A DNA stretch of 64,000 nt, taken from contig JBJEPE010000033.1 of assembly GCA_051881075.1 (NCBI GenBank), positions 1-64,000 on the forward strand. Reading direction: 5' to 3'. The position numbers and the translations under genes were made by a program. Positions 1-9,915 of the stretch are shown in pieces. The notes under the pieces are model-generated. The model did not search any database. It saw only the letters and a program-made list of their open reading frames with translations, and was not told the origin of the DNA. Numbering within the stretch: the stretch's first letter is position 1; every line of letters begins with the position of its first letter. This DNA is from RUG14223 sp051881075. GTDB lineage: Bacteria > Bacillota > Clostridia > Oscillospirales > Acutalibacteraceae.

Positions 1-1658
1 ACCGTTTCAAAAAGCTCAAAAAAGCTTTGAGCCATATATCCGCCCCAGCTCTCCGGCTGCCAATCGGGATCGCCATTTACAAGCTTTCCGAGCGGCTCTC
101 GCAAAAATATAAGCAATAACGGAAGTATTATAAAACAAAGCACATACGGTGTGTTCATTATGCTTCTGTCAAATAAGAACGAACTTACAAGGCCTGTAAC
201 AAGGCTTACATAGAATACACATCCTGCCAGACCGTTAGGGCCGAACAGCAGGTTTTCTTTGTCGCGCCGCCTGATGGATGAATATATGTTAAGCATCATT
301 GCTATAACTATCATAACAACACCTATACCAACGGCTGCATATATGATGATATTTGTTGTCTGCGGATTCATTACCTCAATAGGTTTTTCTTCAAATCCTA
401 TTGTCTTATACAAAGGGTCAAGCGTATGTTCAAATCCGAATACAGAGCCGAAAACAACACCGAATATTGCGCTGAAAAATCCGCAACGTGTAAGTATTCT
501 GCCTAGCGCCATTCCCATAACGTGATACATGAATAATCCTACAAGGGACAGTACAATTCCCTGCCCTAAGTCACCGAACATTATGCCGAATAACAATGAA
601 TAGGAGATAGCCACAAAGGTGGTGGGGTCCATCTCGTTATAATCAGGCAAACCGTACATATCAACATAAAATTCAAACGGACGGGAAAATCTTCCGTTCT
701 TGAGTTTTACAGGTGGTGACAGGCGTTTGTTACCCTTAACACTGCTTACCGTACATTCAATATCCTTGATATTCGCAAGCTTAGCTTTAAATTCGTTCTC
801 ATTCTTAGCGGATATCCAGCCCGCCAGTATAAAGTTTCCGTCGTAACTTATAACATAGTTTTTAATGTCAAAATATGTATTCATCTCAAAGATTTTACTG
901 CGTACTACGGTGATTTTTTCTAAATTATCCAATATAAATGTTTTCTCACGCTCACAGGCTTTTTTATATTCATCCTCAAGCTTAGTGAGTTTTTCATTGA
1001 GAATTTTATAATATTCCTCAGGGGTGCTTTCAAGTCCCGATATCTCTACAGGCTCAAAGAACAATCCCGAAAAGATGCGATCCACATTGCTGGAATGTTC
1101 TACAGGCGATATATAAACACCCCAGTAATGGGTATCATCCGATGTGCAAGGTATAAATAGAACATATGGGTTATCTTCGTACATACTCAGCTTTTTATAT
1201 CCGTCCTTAGGTAATCGTCCGAATATTGCTTTAATGTACTTACAGGCGGAAATTTTACTCATCTCAAGGTTATATCCCAAGAAATGCCCTGTTTCTTCTA
1301 TCGCTTTTTTGCAATCTGTAATTTCATCAAGGTAGTTTTTTTTGCTGCCCGTCAGTTGCATAAGCTCATTGTAGACAATGTCTGCATAGTCATGCAACTC
1401 ATCATATGTCATATTGTTTTCTGCGGTATCTACCTGCTTAACGGTGATACCGGCAAAAGAGAGAGCTTCATCAAACCTTGCAAGTAGCTCAGTATATGGA
1501 TTTTTATCAACAAGCGGCATGAAATTTTTATTTTCAGCATAAAAGTTTGAGGCGTTATCTGCCTGAAATACCCCTGATGAGCCGCAGGCAATAACTACAT
1601 CGTTAAGCATATCAAGCTTGCCGACAATATTTACAGCTTTTAATTCTGCAACAGCCAT
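1..1658 (-). CDS. ntpI: V-type ATP synthase subunit I (partial, C-terminus outside window)
   Basis: Membrane stator subunit of the rotary V/A-type ATPase, which couples ion movement across the membrane to ATP turnover. The minus-strand frame is open from an ATG at 1658, preceded by AAAGGAG, to the window edge, giving about 552 residues. The family is usually about 650 residues, so roughly 100 C-terminal residues are missing. The N-terminal half is soluble and helical, as in the cytoplasmic arm. From about residue 330 hydrophobic segments alternate with glycine-rich turns (for example a LLFGIMFGDLGQG stretch), typical of the membrane half that contacts the c-ring. It lies 14 bases after subunit C in the same operon. 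Family call is firm. Confidence 0.9.
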   Translation of the reverse strand, partial: MAVAELKAVNIVGKLDMLNDVVIACGSSGVFQADNASNFYAENKNFMPLVDKNPYTELLARFDEALSFAGITVKQVDTAENNMTYDELHDYADIVYNELMQLTGSKKNYLDEITDCKKAIEETGHFLGYNLEMSKISACKYIKAIFGRLPKDGYKKLSMYEDNPYVLFIPCTSDDTHYWGVYISPVEHSSNVDRIFSGLFFEPVEISGLESTPEEYYKILNEKLTKLEDEYKKACEREKTFILDNLEKITVVRSKIFEMNTYFDIKNYVISYDGNFILAGWISAKNENEFKAKLANIKDIECTVSSVKGNKRLSPPVKLKNGRFSRPFEFYVDMYGLPDYNEMDPTTFVAISYSLLFGIMFGDLGQGIVLSLVGLFMYHVMGMALGRILTRCGFFSAIFGVVFGSVFGFEHTLDPLYKTIGFEEKPIEVMNPQTTNIIIYAAVGIGVVMIVIAMMLNIYSSIRRRDKENLLFGPNGLAGCVFYVSLVTGLVSSFLFDRSIMNTPYVLCFIILPLLLIFLREPLGKLVNGDPDWQPESWGGYMAQSFFELFET

Positions 1659-1672
1659 ATAATCAACTCCTT

Positions 1673-2716
1673 TCAGTTAATGAACAGTAGTCGTCTTATT
1701 TTATCTGAGGGCATATTGTATCGTACTCCCTCAATTATGTTTATAATATTTGAGATCTCTATCTCAGCCAAATTGATGTAAGATATCATAACTACAACAG
1801 GATTTACAGAAAATGTCATATATTTTTTTGCCATTTTGTAGTCTGATTTTTGCAGTATCTCAAATGCGTGTTCATAGTCCATCTTAGCTATAATTCTTCC
1901 GCTTTTGGTGTGTATGGCTATTTTGAACAGCTCGTCCGCACTTGTGCAGTTACATAATCGATCAATCTGGTTTTTGGTAAATCTACCGCCTGAATAGAGG
2001 TAGTTTTTAATTTCTTCAGATTCCATTTTATAAAATTTCTTCAGCCTGTGAATACACATAAGATTAAGCATATCAATGCGGTTACAAAAGATATCATACA
2101 TTTCTTTTTGTGCAGAGCCGTGCATATGTTTTTTGATCATATCAAGCGTTGAATCATATAGATGTGAGTACATCGCGTGTTCAAGCTTGGATATGTCAGG
2201 CTTTTCATTTCCTTTAACAGTAAACGGCTTGAGTATATCATAGTACTTTGATTTTGACAGAAATTCAACAAATTCATTGAAGCTTTTTATTTCCGCAAAA
2301 GCATGAAGGTCGATGGATGTGATCTTGTCAAAATAAAGCGGCAGAGAATAGATATATTTGCTTGCTCTGCCTGATACCAAAAGTACAAGAAACTGCGATA
2401 TTAGCTCTATCTCTATACGTTCAATTATGTAGTTTGAAAATTTTTCTTTCGCTACATTCTCGTACCTGAACAGTTCGGCACATTGATAGAATAAATGCTG
2501 TCTTAAAAGCGTCTCAAGCTGGCCTCTGTGAACATTGTTTTCGTTAAGAGGGGAGAGTACCTGTGCGTATTCAGTGTTATTTTTAAGGTATAGCATAATC
2601 TGTGATACCGTAGTACACTCCAGCATAGCGTCATAGTTCTTTTCTGTAAGATGTCTGCCATACATGGCGTGAGCCTTAGAAAGAATAGCATTTGAGGAAT
2701 AATCCGATATAGACAT
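1673..2716 (-). CDS. ntpC: V-type ATP synthase subunit C (AC39/d family)
   Basis: Socket subunit that connects the central rotor shaft of the V-type ATPase to the membrane c-ring. The 347-residue all-helical protein starts with SISDYSSNAILSKAHAMYGRHL, typical of the AC39 family, and has the expected length. The frame can be opened at a TTG (2725) that overlaps the upstream stop, but the ATG at 2716 lies 9 bases after GGAGG and is preferred. It sits between the H/G-type stalk gene and subunit I, so the ATPase context supports the call. No missing residues or truncation are apparent. Confidence 0.88.
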   Translation of the reverse strand: MSISDYSSNAILSKAHAMYGRHLTEKNYDAMLECTTVSQIMLYLKNNTEYAQVLSPLNENNVHRGQLETLLRQHLFYQCAELFRYENVAKEKFSNYIIERIEIELISQFLVLLVSGRASKYIYSLPLYFDKITSIDLHAFAEIKSFNEFVEFLSKSKYYDILKPFTVKGNEKPDISKLEHAMYSHLYDSTLDMIKKHMHGSAQKEMYDIFCNRIDMLNLMCIHRLKKFYKMESEEIKNYLYSGGRFTKNQIDRLCNCTSADELFKIAIHTKSGRIIAKMDYEHAFEILQKSDYKMAKKYMTFSVNPVVVMISYINLAEIEISNIINIIEGVRYNMPSDKIRRLLFIN

Positions 2717-2721
2717 AGTCC

Positions 2722-3033
2722 TCAACCTCCAATGACCTTTTCTACAAGCTTATTTACCCATAGGTCAAAGTTCTCATTGTAGATTCGGTCAAGATTATTG
2801 GATATACTTTTGTTTTTATTGCTGACACGCTTCCAGTCTTTTTGAGTGGATATGCGTTCAGCTTTCTCAAATTCTTCAATTTTCTTTTTTGTTTTTGAGA
2901 GTAAAGAATCCTTTATTTTTTTTTCAGAGATGACTACTTCCGCTTCATAGTCAAGCTTTTCCTGCTCTGCATTTTCTATAAGCTTGCGTGCAGCTTCATC
3001 CATTTCAAGTATTTTTGAGATCATGTCCTGCAT
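2722..3033 (-). CDS. V-type ATPase peripheral stalk subunit (G/H type)
   Basis: A 103-residue, highly charged protein (many Lys, Glu and Asp, few aromatics) that should form one long coiled coil, as expected of the peripheral stalk that stops the catalytic head from spinning. The N-terminus (MQDMISKILEMDEAARKLIENAEQE) resembles the archaeal/clostridial H (AhaH) subunit, but sequence of this class is weakly conserved, so G, H and E cannot be told apart with certainty. The start is the ATG at 3033 after GAGGTG; the longer frame would need a GTG that is part of that ribosome site. It lies just upstream of subunit C. Confidence 0.7.
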   Translation of the reverse strand: MQDMISKILEMDEAARKLIENAEQEKLDYEAEVVISEKKIKDSLLSKTKKKIEEFEKAERISTQKDWKRVSNKNKSISNNLDRIYNENFDLWVNKLVEKVIGG

Positions 3034-3051
3034 AAAAAACACCTCGCTTTT

Positions 3052-4413
3052 TTAATTCTTAAGGCTTTGTATAGGTGCAGGTATTCTTCCGCCTCTGCCT
3101 ATAAATACGGCAGGTGAGGATATATTTACCTCCATAACGGGACCTCCGCCGAGCAATCCGCCGAAATTAAGCTCATCGCCTGCCTTTTTACCTATAGCCG
3201 GTATAACTCTTACCGCCGTAGTCTTTGAGTTTATCATTCCTATAGCGGCTTCGTCGGCAATTATTGCCGATATTATCTCAGGAGTTACATCGCCAGGTAT
3301 GTTTATCATATCAAGACCTACTGAGCATACTGCCGTCATGGCCTCAAGCTTATTAAGTGTGAGTGCACCGCACCTTGCCGCATCTATCATGCCGGCATCT
3401 TCCGTAACGGGTATAAATGCACCTGACAGACCGCCTACATGAGAAGAAGCCATTATTCCGCCCTTTTTAACCGCATCATTCAAAAGAGCGAGTGCCGCAG
3501 TAGTTCCGTGTGCGCCGCATTTTTCCAGTCCCATTTCTTCAAGAATATGTGCGACGGAATCACCGACAGCCGGGGTAGGGGCAAGAGAGAGATCAACTAT
3601 TCCAAAAGGAACACAAAGCCTTTTAGAGGCTTCTTTTGCCACAAGCTGACCCATCCTTGTTATTTTAAATGCCGTTTTCTTTACGATGTCCGAAACCTCC
3701 GTTAAATCGCAGTCACCTGCTTTAGCAAGAGCCGCACGTACAACGCCCGGGCCGGATACGCCTACGTTGATAACACAGTCAGGCTCACCGACGCCGTGAA
3801 AAGCGCCTGCCATAAACGGATTATCTTCGGGAGCGTTACAAAATACAACAAGCTTTGCACAGCCTATGCAATCTCTGTCTGCAGTAAGCTCAGCCGTTTG
3901 CTTTACTATCTGTCCCATCATGGCCACAGCGTCCATATTAATGCCTGCTTTAGTGCTGCCTATATTAATGGAGGAGCATACTCTCTCTGTTTCGGCAAGT
4001 GCCTGAGGTATGCTTTCTATAAGCGCATAATCTCCGGCGGCAAATCCCTTTTGCACAAGTGCGGAATATCCGCCGATAAAATTTACGCCTATCTCATGAG
4101 CGGCTCTGTCAAGTGCTTTTGCAAATTTTACTATGCTTTGCGTTTGACATGCCGCAGCCAGCATGGCTATAGGAGTAACAGAAACACGCTTATTGATTAT
4201 CGGTATGCCGTATTCGGCGGTTATCTGCTCACCTGTAGGTACCAAGTCCATAGCATACCGACAAATTTTATCATATAGCTTATCGCAAGCCCTGTCTATA
4301 TTATCATCAATACAGTCAAGCAAAGATATTCCCATTGTTATGGTACGTACGTCCAGATTTTCGTTGTCTATCATATTGATAGTTTCGAGAATGTCGTGTG
4401 AATTTAGTATCAA
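3052..4413 (-). CDS. UPF0210 (DUF711) family protein
   Basis: Conserved 453-residue protein of the UPF0210 family, structurally related to pyruvate-formate-lyase-like folds; its reaction is unknown. The N-terminus reads [14 protein letters not shown] followed by [15 protein letters not shown], a family hallmark, and glycine-rich segments such as [10 protein letters not shown] and [11 protein letters not shown] follow. The likely start is TTG at 4413, five bases after GGAGG; the GTG at 4419 would overlap the ribosome site. An ACT-domain gene lies immediately upstream, the standard partner of this family in Firmicutes, suggesting amino-acid-responsive control. Only 18 bases separate it from the V-ATPase genes, so they may be cotranscribed. 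Confidence 0.85.
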   Translation of the reverse strand: MILNSHDILETINMIDNENLDVRTITMGISLLDCIDDNIDRACDKLYDKICRYAMDLVPTGEQITAEYGIPIINKRVSVTPIAMLAAACQTQSIVKFAKALDRAAHEIGVNFIGGYSALVQKGFAAGDYALIESIPQALAETERVCSSINIGSTKAGINMDAVAMMGQIVKQTAELTADRDCIGCAKLVVFCNAPEDNPFMAGAFHGVGEPDCVINVGVSGPGVVRAALAKAGDCDLTEVSDIVKKTAFKITRMGQLVAKEASKRLCVPFGIVDLSLAPTPAVGDSVAHILEEMGLEKCGAHGTTAALALLNDAVKKGGIMASSHVGGLSGAFIPVTEDAGMIDAARCGALTLNKLEAMTAVCSVGLDMINIPGDVTPEIISAIIADEAAIGMINSKTTAVRVIPAIGKKAGDELNFGGLLGGGPVMEVNISSPAVFIGRGGRIPAPIQSLKN

Positions 4414-4477
4414 AAACACCTCCGTAATAGTGTTAAGCTATAAAACTTAACATATTGAAAAGTCGCATAAATACTGC

Positions 4478-4747
4478 TTAAATTTTGTGCATAGAGTTAA
4501 AAATGTCCTCATGCATTATATGGATTTTCAAATTCATTTTGTTACCCAATTCTTCAAGCTTTTCGGCAAGCTCAGCGAACGGTACATTAAGCTTTTGAAT
4601 ATCAACCAGCATTATCATGGCAAACAGGTCTTGCAATACAGATTGCGTAACCTCAGTTATATTTGCGTCACAGGCAGCACAAATGTTAGAAACTTCCGCA
4701 ACTATTCCTACAGTATCCTTACCTATAACTGCAACTACAGCTTTCAT
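4478..4747 (-). CDS. ACT-domain protein (UPF0237 family)
   Basis: An 89-residue single ACT domain, the fold used to bind amino acids as regulatory ligands. The sequence KAVVAVIGKDTVGIVAEVSNICAACDANI carries the usual first strand, the G-KD-VGI turn and first helix. The ATG at 4747 is chosen because a GGAG lies 9 bases upstream; the frame runs ten codons further but lacks a ribosome site there. It precedes the UPF0210 gene by 64 bases on the same strand, the conserved pairing for this family, so it is likely the regulatory partner of that protein. The ligand is unknown. Confidence 0.85.
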   Translation of the reverse strand: MKAVVAVIGKDTVGIVAEVSNICAACDANITEVTQSVLQDLFAMIMLVDIQKLNVPFAELAEKLEELGNKMNLKIHIMHEDIFNSMHKI

Positions 4748-4918
4748 ATATATTTCATCTCCTTCGGTATAAGCCAAGCCATGTATTTTTGGGATTAAAC
4801 AATCACAGCTTATGACTATGCGGTATTAAGTTGATTTAATGTTGCGCAAAACGCATTTATATTGAGTATATCATATCCTATGCCACGTCATGGGCATAGA
4901 CATTGATATTACCAATTA

Positions 4919-6076
4919 TCATAGAGTTTGATAATATCCTGTTTTATAGTTCAGCTTGTCAGGGTCATTTCGGTGCATATATACGCTCTGTACCAATCCT
5001 ACGCCGAAGTACAGGCACATTGCAGAGGTACCGCCTGCGCTGAAGAACGGTAATGTAACGCCGATAACAGGCAAAAATCCCAGTACCATGCCGACATTCA
5101 GGCAGGTCTGTGACATTATCAGAGCGAAAAATCCGTAGCATATGAATTTACCTATGTTGTCCTCGGACTTTGATGCTACCACCAATGAATGCATCATAAT
5201 CAAAAATAGTATTGCAAGCAATAAAAGACAGCCTATAAATCCAAGTTCTTCGCCTGCAACGGAAAAAATAAAGTCGTTTTCCTGATAAGGCACTATGCCG
5301 GACGCAACACGTGAACCGTTAAAAAGTCCTTTTCCGTCAAGCTGTCCTGTTGCTATTGATATTTTTCCTTGAAATTGCTGCCAGACGAATCTGTTGCCGG
5401 AGTTTCCGTCAATATCGAATAATGCTAAAATCCTACCCCTGTGGTCATCATTAAGAATATATGTCCACACAATAGGTACGGCGGCTCCTATGCAAAGCAG
5501 AAGTGCAAAGAAGTATCTTAATGCAACGCCTGCCAAAAACGCAACGATAATAAACATGAAAATGAATATAAGAACCGCACCGTCATCACCCTGAAAGTGA
5601 ATTAGTCCCACAGGCACTGCCACATGAGCGACAAGTCCCATAATATGCGGAAAGCTTTTCAGTTTATCCTTTTCGGCAAGGTAAGAGAGATGATAGGCAA
5701 ATGTAATTATAAAGCATATCTTTGTAAGCTCTGAGGGTTGAAATGTGACACCGCCGATTTTAAGCCATGCCTTGTCGTCTGTGCCGGGTACCTGTATTCC
5801 CACAAAGAAAACAAGCACAGTAAGTACTAATGCTACCCCTCCGACAACGTACCACATTTTTGATATATCTTTATAATCAAGTATTGATAATATAATTGCT
5901 CCAAAATAGCCGAGAGAAATAGCTATTAATTGTGTTGTAAGATAGTCATATTCAAACGAACGTTGAACGCTGGCAATAAGTATTGCCCCATAGCAGGATG
6001 CGGCTATAGTAAGTAGCCAAAAAAGCTTATCCGTCTTTTTGATATAGCCCCATATCGCAGAAAAAATAGTTTTCAA
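4919..6076 (-). CDS. rodA: Rod-shape-determining SEDS glycosyltransferase RodA
   Basis: Polytopic SEDS-family peptidoglycan polymerase that builds the lateral wall with a class B penicillin-binding protein. The 385-residue protein has about ten hydrophobic segments and SEDS motifs, including the extracellular QPSELTK stretch, YQENDFIFSVAGEELGFIG and the C-terminal TLPFFSAGGTSAM. An ATG at 6085 abuts AAAGGA directly, too close for initiation; the TTG at 6076 lies 9 bases beyond it and gives an N-terminus starting MKTIFSAIWGYIKKTDK, like other RodA proteins. FtsW and SpoVE are relatives, but the length and N-terminus favour RodA. It appears monocistronic, with its own promoter upstream. Confidence 0.85.
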   Translation of the reverse strand: MKTIFSAIWGYIKKTDKLFWLLTIAASCYGAILIASVQRSFEYDYLTTQLIAISLGYFGAIILSILDYKDISKMWYVVGGVALVLTVLVFFVGIQVPGTDDKAWLKIGGVTFQPSELTKICFIITFAYHLSYLAEKDKLKSFPHIMGLVAHVAVPVGLIHFQGDDGAVLIFIFMFIIVAFLAGVALRYFFALLLCIGAAVPIVWTYILNDDHRGRILALFDIDGNSGNRFVWQQFQGKISIATGQLDGKGLFNGSRVASGIVPYQENDFIFSVAGEELGFIGCLLLLAILFLIMMHSLVVASKSEDNIGKFICYGFFALIMSQTCLNVGMVLGFLPVIGVTLPFFSAGGTSAMCLYFGVGLVQSVYMHRNDPDKLNYKTGYYQTL

Positions 6077-6146
6077 CCAGCTCATTCCTTTCTGTCAGAA
6101 TCCTATATATTTCAAAGTAGATTTGTCTTGAATAAATTTAAAGTTT

Positions 6147-6175
6147 ATTATATAACTTTTTGCAGAAAAATTCAA
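6147..6175 (-). promoter_or_regulatory. SigA-type promoter for rodA
   Basis: On the minus strand TTGAAT (6175-6170), a 17-base spacer and TATAAT (6152-6147) form a near-consensus housekeeping promoter about 65 bases upstream of rodA. It is divergent from the fhs promoter in the same 0.37-kb spacer; the rest of that spacer is AT-rich with nothing else recognisable. Confidence 0.6.
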
Positions 6176-6277
6176 GCGTTTGACAATAATTTTAGCGTAG
6201 ATAAGCCTTTTATTTTAAATATAGTACTTTTATATTAAAAAACTATATAATTTACTAAATAAATTTCTTTAAAATAC

Positions 6278-6306
6278 TTGTTCAGCTATGAAAAGTGTGT
6301 TACAAT
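6278..6306 (+). promoter_or_regulatory. SigA-type promoter for fhs
   Basis: TTGTTC (6278-6283), a 17-base spacer and TACAAT (6301-6306) lie about 145 bases upstream of the fhs start. The implied 5' leader of about 135 bases is AT-rich; I found no folate-riboswitch-like core in it. Confidence 0.6.
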
Positions 6307-6449
6307 AATACGAAAAACAAAATCGCTTAGCTTGTAAAGCGATAAATTAAATTTTAAACTTTTATATGATTTTCTTATAAATTAAATTTATTGAGATAGT
6401 TTTATAACCTCTATTGAGCTAAAAATTGAGTAAAAAAGGAGAATGAATC

Positions 6450-8120
6450 ATGTTGACAGATATTGAAATAGCACAATCCGTTAAAATGCGTCCTATATCC
6501 GAGATTGCTGACACACTCGGTTTACAACCTGATGAATGTGAGATGTACGGCAAATATAAGGCTAAGATAGATGATATTTCAGTTATGAAACGTCTTGCCG
6601 ATAAACCAGACGGCAAGCTTATACTTGTTACCGCTATTAATCCAACACCGGCAGGCGAGGGTAAAACGACCACTACTATAGGGCTTGGTCAGGCTATGGC
6701 TAAGATAGGCAAAAATGCCATAATCGCTTTGCGTGAACCGTCACTCGGCCCGGTATTCGGCATAAAAGGCGGTGCGGCAGGTGGCGGATATTCTCAGGTA
6801 TTGCCCATGGAAGATATTAACCTGCATTTTACCGGTGATATGCACGCAATCACTTCTGCCAATAACTTGCTCTGCGCTATGCTTGACAATCACTTACAGC
6901 AGGGCAATTTACTTAATATAGACGAAAGAAGAATACTTGTAAAGCGTTGCTTGGATATGAACGACCGTGCGTTGAGAAATATCGTTATAGGTCTTGGCGG
7001 TAAGGTAAACGGCATCCCACGAGAGGACGGTTTCATTATAACCGTTGCAAGTGAGGTAATGGCGATACTTTGCCTTGCTGATGATATTGATGATCTTAAA
7101 CGTCGGTTGGGCAATATTCTTATAGCTTATACACGTGACGGCAAGCCTGTTTTCGCTAAGGATATCAAGGCTCACGGCGCAATGACAGCCTTGCTTAAGG
7201 ATGCTGTAAAACCTAATCTGATACAAACTATAGAGGGCACTCCGGCAATAATGCACGGCGGACCTTTCGCAAATATCGCTCACGGTTGCAACTCGGTCAA
7301 AGCGACTAAGCTCGGACTTAAGCTTGCCGATTATTGTATAACCGAAGCAGGCTTCGGTTCTGACCTGGGTGCAGAGAAGTTCTTTGATATTAAGTGCCGC
7401 TACGCAGGAATTAAGCCGTCAGCAGTAGTAATAGTAGCTACCGTAAGGGCGCTGAAGTATAACGGCGGTGTACCTAAGACAGAGCTTTCTGCCGATAATA
7501 CGGATGCACTTAAAAAGGGAATTGTAAACTTAGGAGTTCATATTGACAATATGAGAAAGTTCGGTATTCCGGTAGTTGTTGCTATCAATCGCTTTTTGAC
7601 CGATAGTGACGAAGAGCTTGAAATTATTAAAAATTACTGCAATGAGCATGATGCCGACTTTGCTCTCTCAGAAGTATTCGCAAAGGGCGGCGAAGGCGGC
7701 ACAGAACTTGCCAAATGTGTTGTAAAAGCTACTGAAAAGTCAAATAACTTTACACAGCTTTATCCGCTTGAAATCCTGCTTAAAGAGAAAATCAACAAAA
7801 TTGCCACCGAGATTTACAGAGCAGGAAATGTTGCATATACTACAACCGCAGAAAAGGCTATAAAAGAGATAGTTGCCCTCGGCGGAGATAAATTGCCGGT
7901 ATGTGTTGCAAAAACGCAGTACTCATTATCCGACAATCCTCAGCTTTTAGGTGCGCCCGAAGGCTTTACGCTTACGGTAAGAGATGTTAAGATTTCAAAC
8001 GGCGCAGGCTTTGTCGTAGTATTTACCGGAGATATAATGACTATGCCGGGTTTACCTAAAGTACCTTCTGCAGAAAAGATAGATGTAAGCACGGATGCTG
8101 TAATTTCAGGTTTGTTCTGA
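6450..8120 (+). CDS. fhs: Formate--tetrahydrofolate ligase
   Basis: ATP-dependent synthesis of 10-formyltetrahydrofolate from formate, feeding purine synthesis and one-carbon metabolism in the cytoplasm. The 556-residue length is normal for the family. The P-loop [19 protein letters not shown] lies near residues 67-85, and conserved segments [23 protein letters not shown] and the glycine-rich C-terminal [14 protein letters not shown] are intact. The ATG follows AAAGGAG by eight bases. It has its own promoter and is followed 80 bases later by tsaE, with no clear terminator between. No genes of the rest of an acetogenic pathway are in the window, so a biosynthetic role is inferred. Confidence 0.96.
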   Translation: MLTDIEIAQSVKMRPISEIADTLGLQPDECEMYGKYKAKIDDISVMKRLADKPDGKLILVTAINPTPAGEGKTTTTIGLGQAMAKIGKNAIIALREPSLGPVFGIKGGAAGGGYSQVLPMEDINLHFTGDMHAITSANNLLCAMLDNHLQQGNLLNIDERRILVKRCLDMNDRALRNIVIGLGGKVNGIPREDGFIITVASEVMAILCLADDIDDLKRRLGNILIAYTRDGKPVFAKDIKAHGAMTALLKDAVKPNLIQTIEGTPAIMHGGPFANIAHGCNSVKATKLGLKLADYCITEAGFGSDLGAEKFFDIKCRYAGIKPSAVVIVATVRALKYNGGVPKTELSADNTDALKKGIVNLGVHIDNMRKFGIPVVVAINRFLTDSDEELEIIKNYCNEHDADFALSEVFAKGGEGGTELAKCVVKATEKSNNFTQLYPLEILLKEKINKIATEIYRAGNVAYTTTAEKAIKEIVALGGDKLPVCVAKTQYSLSDNPQLLGAPEGFTLTVRDVKISNGAGFVVVFTGDIMTMPGLPKVPSAEKIDVSTDAVISGLF

Positions 8121-8200
8121 TTGCAGAATATAAATTTACTATAAGCCGTTTGTAATATAATTATTTGATTTATTGAGCAAATGACGGAACGGAGAAAACT

Positions 8201-8626
8201 ATGCTTGAGATAAAAACTTCTTCACCCGAAGAAACACAAAAGGTAGGCTTTATGCTCGGCAAAAAATTAAAGGGCGATGAGGTAATCGCTTTTTTCGGCG
8301 GTATGGGCATGGGTAAAACCGCATTTACCTGGGGTTTGGCTGAGGCCCTCGGCGTTACTGACGGTGTATCAAGCCCCACGTTTGCGCTTGTAAACGAGTA
8401 TCACGGTAAATTTAAAATTTTTCATTTTGATATGTACAGAGTGAATACTGTTGATGACCTGTACTCAACGGGTTTTTTTGACTACTTCGGTAACGGAGTA
8501 ATGGTTATCGAATGGAGCGAAAACATACCGTTTGCTATAGAGGATAGCTTTATAAAAGTCAGGATTTCTCAGGGAATAAACGAAAACGACAGAGTTATAA
8601 ATATCGAAGGGATTGACGAAATTTGA
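8201..8626 (+). CDS. tsaE: tRNA threonylcarbamoyladenosine biosynthesis ATPase TsaE
   Basis: Small ATPase (141 residues) that drives turnover of the TsaB-TsaD complex making t6A37 in tRNAs that read ANN codons. The Walker A motif GGMGMGKT lies at residues 33-40, followed by the family's SSPTFALVNEY segment, HFDMYR and VMVIEWSENI. The ATG follows CGGAG. The gene overlaps tsaB by four bases (TTGA), indicating translational coupling; tsaD is not in the window. Length and motifs are complete. Confidence 0.93.
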   Translation: MLEIKTSSPEETQKVGFMLGKKLKGDEVIAFFGGMGMGKTAFTWGLAEALGVTDGVSSPTFALVNEYHGKFKIFHFDMYRVNTVDDLYSTGFFDYFGNGVMVIEWSENIPFAIEDSFIKVRISQGINENDRVINIEGIDEI

Positions 8627-9330
8627 AGATTATGGCGTTAGATTCTTCCGCTGTTACAGCGTCGGTCGCAATATGTGATGACGGTAAAGTAACGGGAGAG
8701 TTTTACATTAATGCGGGTCTTACGCACAGTCAGACGCTTATGCCTATGGTAGAATCGATTTTAAAGTGTTCTGCTACCGATATATCGCAGATAGAGGCTT
8801 TTGCAATAACTACCGGTCCGGGTTCTTTTACTGGCTTGCGTATTGGCATAGGCGCAGTCAAGGGCATGGCTATGGCTCTTGATAAGCCGTGTATAGAGGT
8901 GTCTACGCTTGAGGCTATTGCATATCCGCATAAGCTTAGCGGTGCCGTTATATGCTCAGTTATGGATGCCCGCTGCAATCAGGTATATAATGCGGTATTC
9001 AAAAGTGAGGACGGAGAGCTTGTACGCATATGCGATGACAGAGCGATTGCGATATCTGACCTTCTTACGGAGCTTAAAGGGTATGATAAAGTTATTCTTG
9101 CAGGCGACGGAGCAAAGCTCTGCTTCACAAAGGCAAGGGAACAAGGACTTGAAAATATATATTTACCGCTTGAGCAGCAGGTTTATCAAAGAGCGTCAAG
9201 CGTATGTATGATAGCGCAACGCAAGGCCGAAGGCGGAGAGCTTTTAAGTGCCGGTAAGCTTATGCCGGTATATTTGCGCCCATCGCAGGCAGAGCGTGAG
9301 TATCAAAGCAGAATAAACAAAAATGTTTGA
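8623..9330 (+). CDS. tsaB: tRNA threonylcarbamoyladenosine biosynthesis protein TsaB
   Basis: Inactive ASKHA-fold partner of TsaD in the t6A complex, acting as scaffold. The 235-residue sequence has the N-terminal phosphate-type motif MALDSSAVTASVAI and the signature TGPGSFTGLRIGIGAVKGMA near residues 64-83. The start is a TTG that overlaps the tsaE stop codon (TTGA), with AAGGGAT upstream; an ATG three codons later is an alternative. Co-location with tsaE supports the call. The family has lost ATPase residues, so absence of a catalytic site is expected. Confidence 0.92.
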   Translation: MKIMALDSSAVTASVAICDDGKVTGEFYINAGLTHSQTLMPMVESILKCSATDISQIEAFAITTGPGSFTGLRIGIGAVKGMAMALDKPCIEVSTLEAIAYPHKLSGAVICSVMDARCNQVYNAVFKSEDGELVRICDDRAIAISDLLTELKGYDKVILAGDGAKLCFTKAREQGLENIYLPLEQQVYQRASSVCMIAQRKAEGGELLSAGKLMPVYLRPSQAEREYQSRINKNV

Positions 9331-9394
9331 TTTTATTAATGTGCAGTTAATTTTTAATTTGTAATATATATTTATAAATGAAAGGATTGATAAA

Positions 9395-9847
9395 ATGATA
9401 GCTTTAGGAGCAGATCATGCAGGATTTGAATTAAAAGAGGTGATAAAGAAGCATTTGGCTGATAAAGGCATAGAAACAAAGGATTTTGGCACATACAGTA
9501 CCGATTCGGTAGATTACCCTGACTTTGCATATAAGACAGCAAAGGCTGTTACGTCAGGCGAATGTCAATACGGAATACTTTGCTGCGGTACAGGTATAGG
9601 AATATCTATAGCTGCCAATAAGGTTAAGGGAATACGTGCGGCTCTATGTTCAGATGAATTTTCAGCTGAAATGACACGTAGACATAACGATGCAAATATT
9701 ATCTGCTTTGGCGGTAGAGTTATAAACAGTGAGCTTGCGATAAAGCTTGTTGATATATTCCTTGCCACACCGTTTGAGGGCGGCAAACATTTAGTTCGCA
9801 TTAATAAGATAAGAGATATAGAGGAAGGAAAATACTCGGCTGAATAA
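9395..9847 (+). CDS. rpiB: Ribose-5-phosphate isomerase B
   Basis: Interconverts ribose 5-phosphate and ribulose 5-phosphate in the pentose phosphate pathway. The 150-residue length is typical of RpiB. Visible motifs are the N-terminal GADHAGFELK, the catalytic-cysteine region CCGTGIGISIAANK near residues 65-78, and NIICFGGRVI. The ATG follows GAAAGGA. It lies 64 bases after tsaB and 68 bases before upp; the rpiB-upp adjacency is common in Firmicutes and suggests one transcript supplying ribose phosphate and salvaging uracil. Confidence 0.95.
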   Translation: MIALGADHAGFELKEVIKKHLADKGIETKDFGTYSTDSVDYPDFAYKTAKAVTSGECQYGILCCGTGIGISIAANKVKGIRAALCSDEFSAEMTRRHNDANIICFGGRVINSELAIKLVDIFLATPFEGGKHLVRINKIRDIEEGKYSAE

Positions 9848-9874
9848 TAATAGCTCGATTTATTGTTTGAATAT

Positions 9875-9906
9875 GAGAGGAGGCAGTACGTCGCTTGTGC
9901 GATGTA
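9875..9906 (+). promoter_or_regulatory. Ribosome site followed by hairpin in the upp leader
   Basis: A strong Shine-Dalgarno GAGAGGAGG (9875-9883) is 32 bases from the upp ATG (9916), far too distant in linear form. Between them TACGTCGC (9887-9894) pairs with GCGATGTA (9899-9906) around a TTGT loop (eight pairs, one G-U). Folding removes 20 bases and leaves about 12 between ribosome site and start. An in-frame TGA at 9907 rules out an earlier start. Confidence 0.6.
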
Positions 9907-9915
9907 TGAAAACTT

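Noticed and set aside
3796..4278. 160-codon frame on the plus strand inside UPF0210
   Set aside because: Opposite a conserved gene, no start signal, unlike any protein; a shadow.
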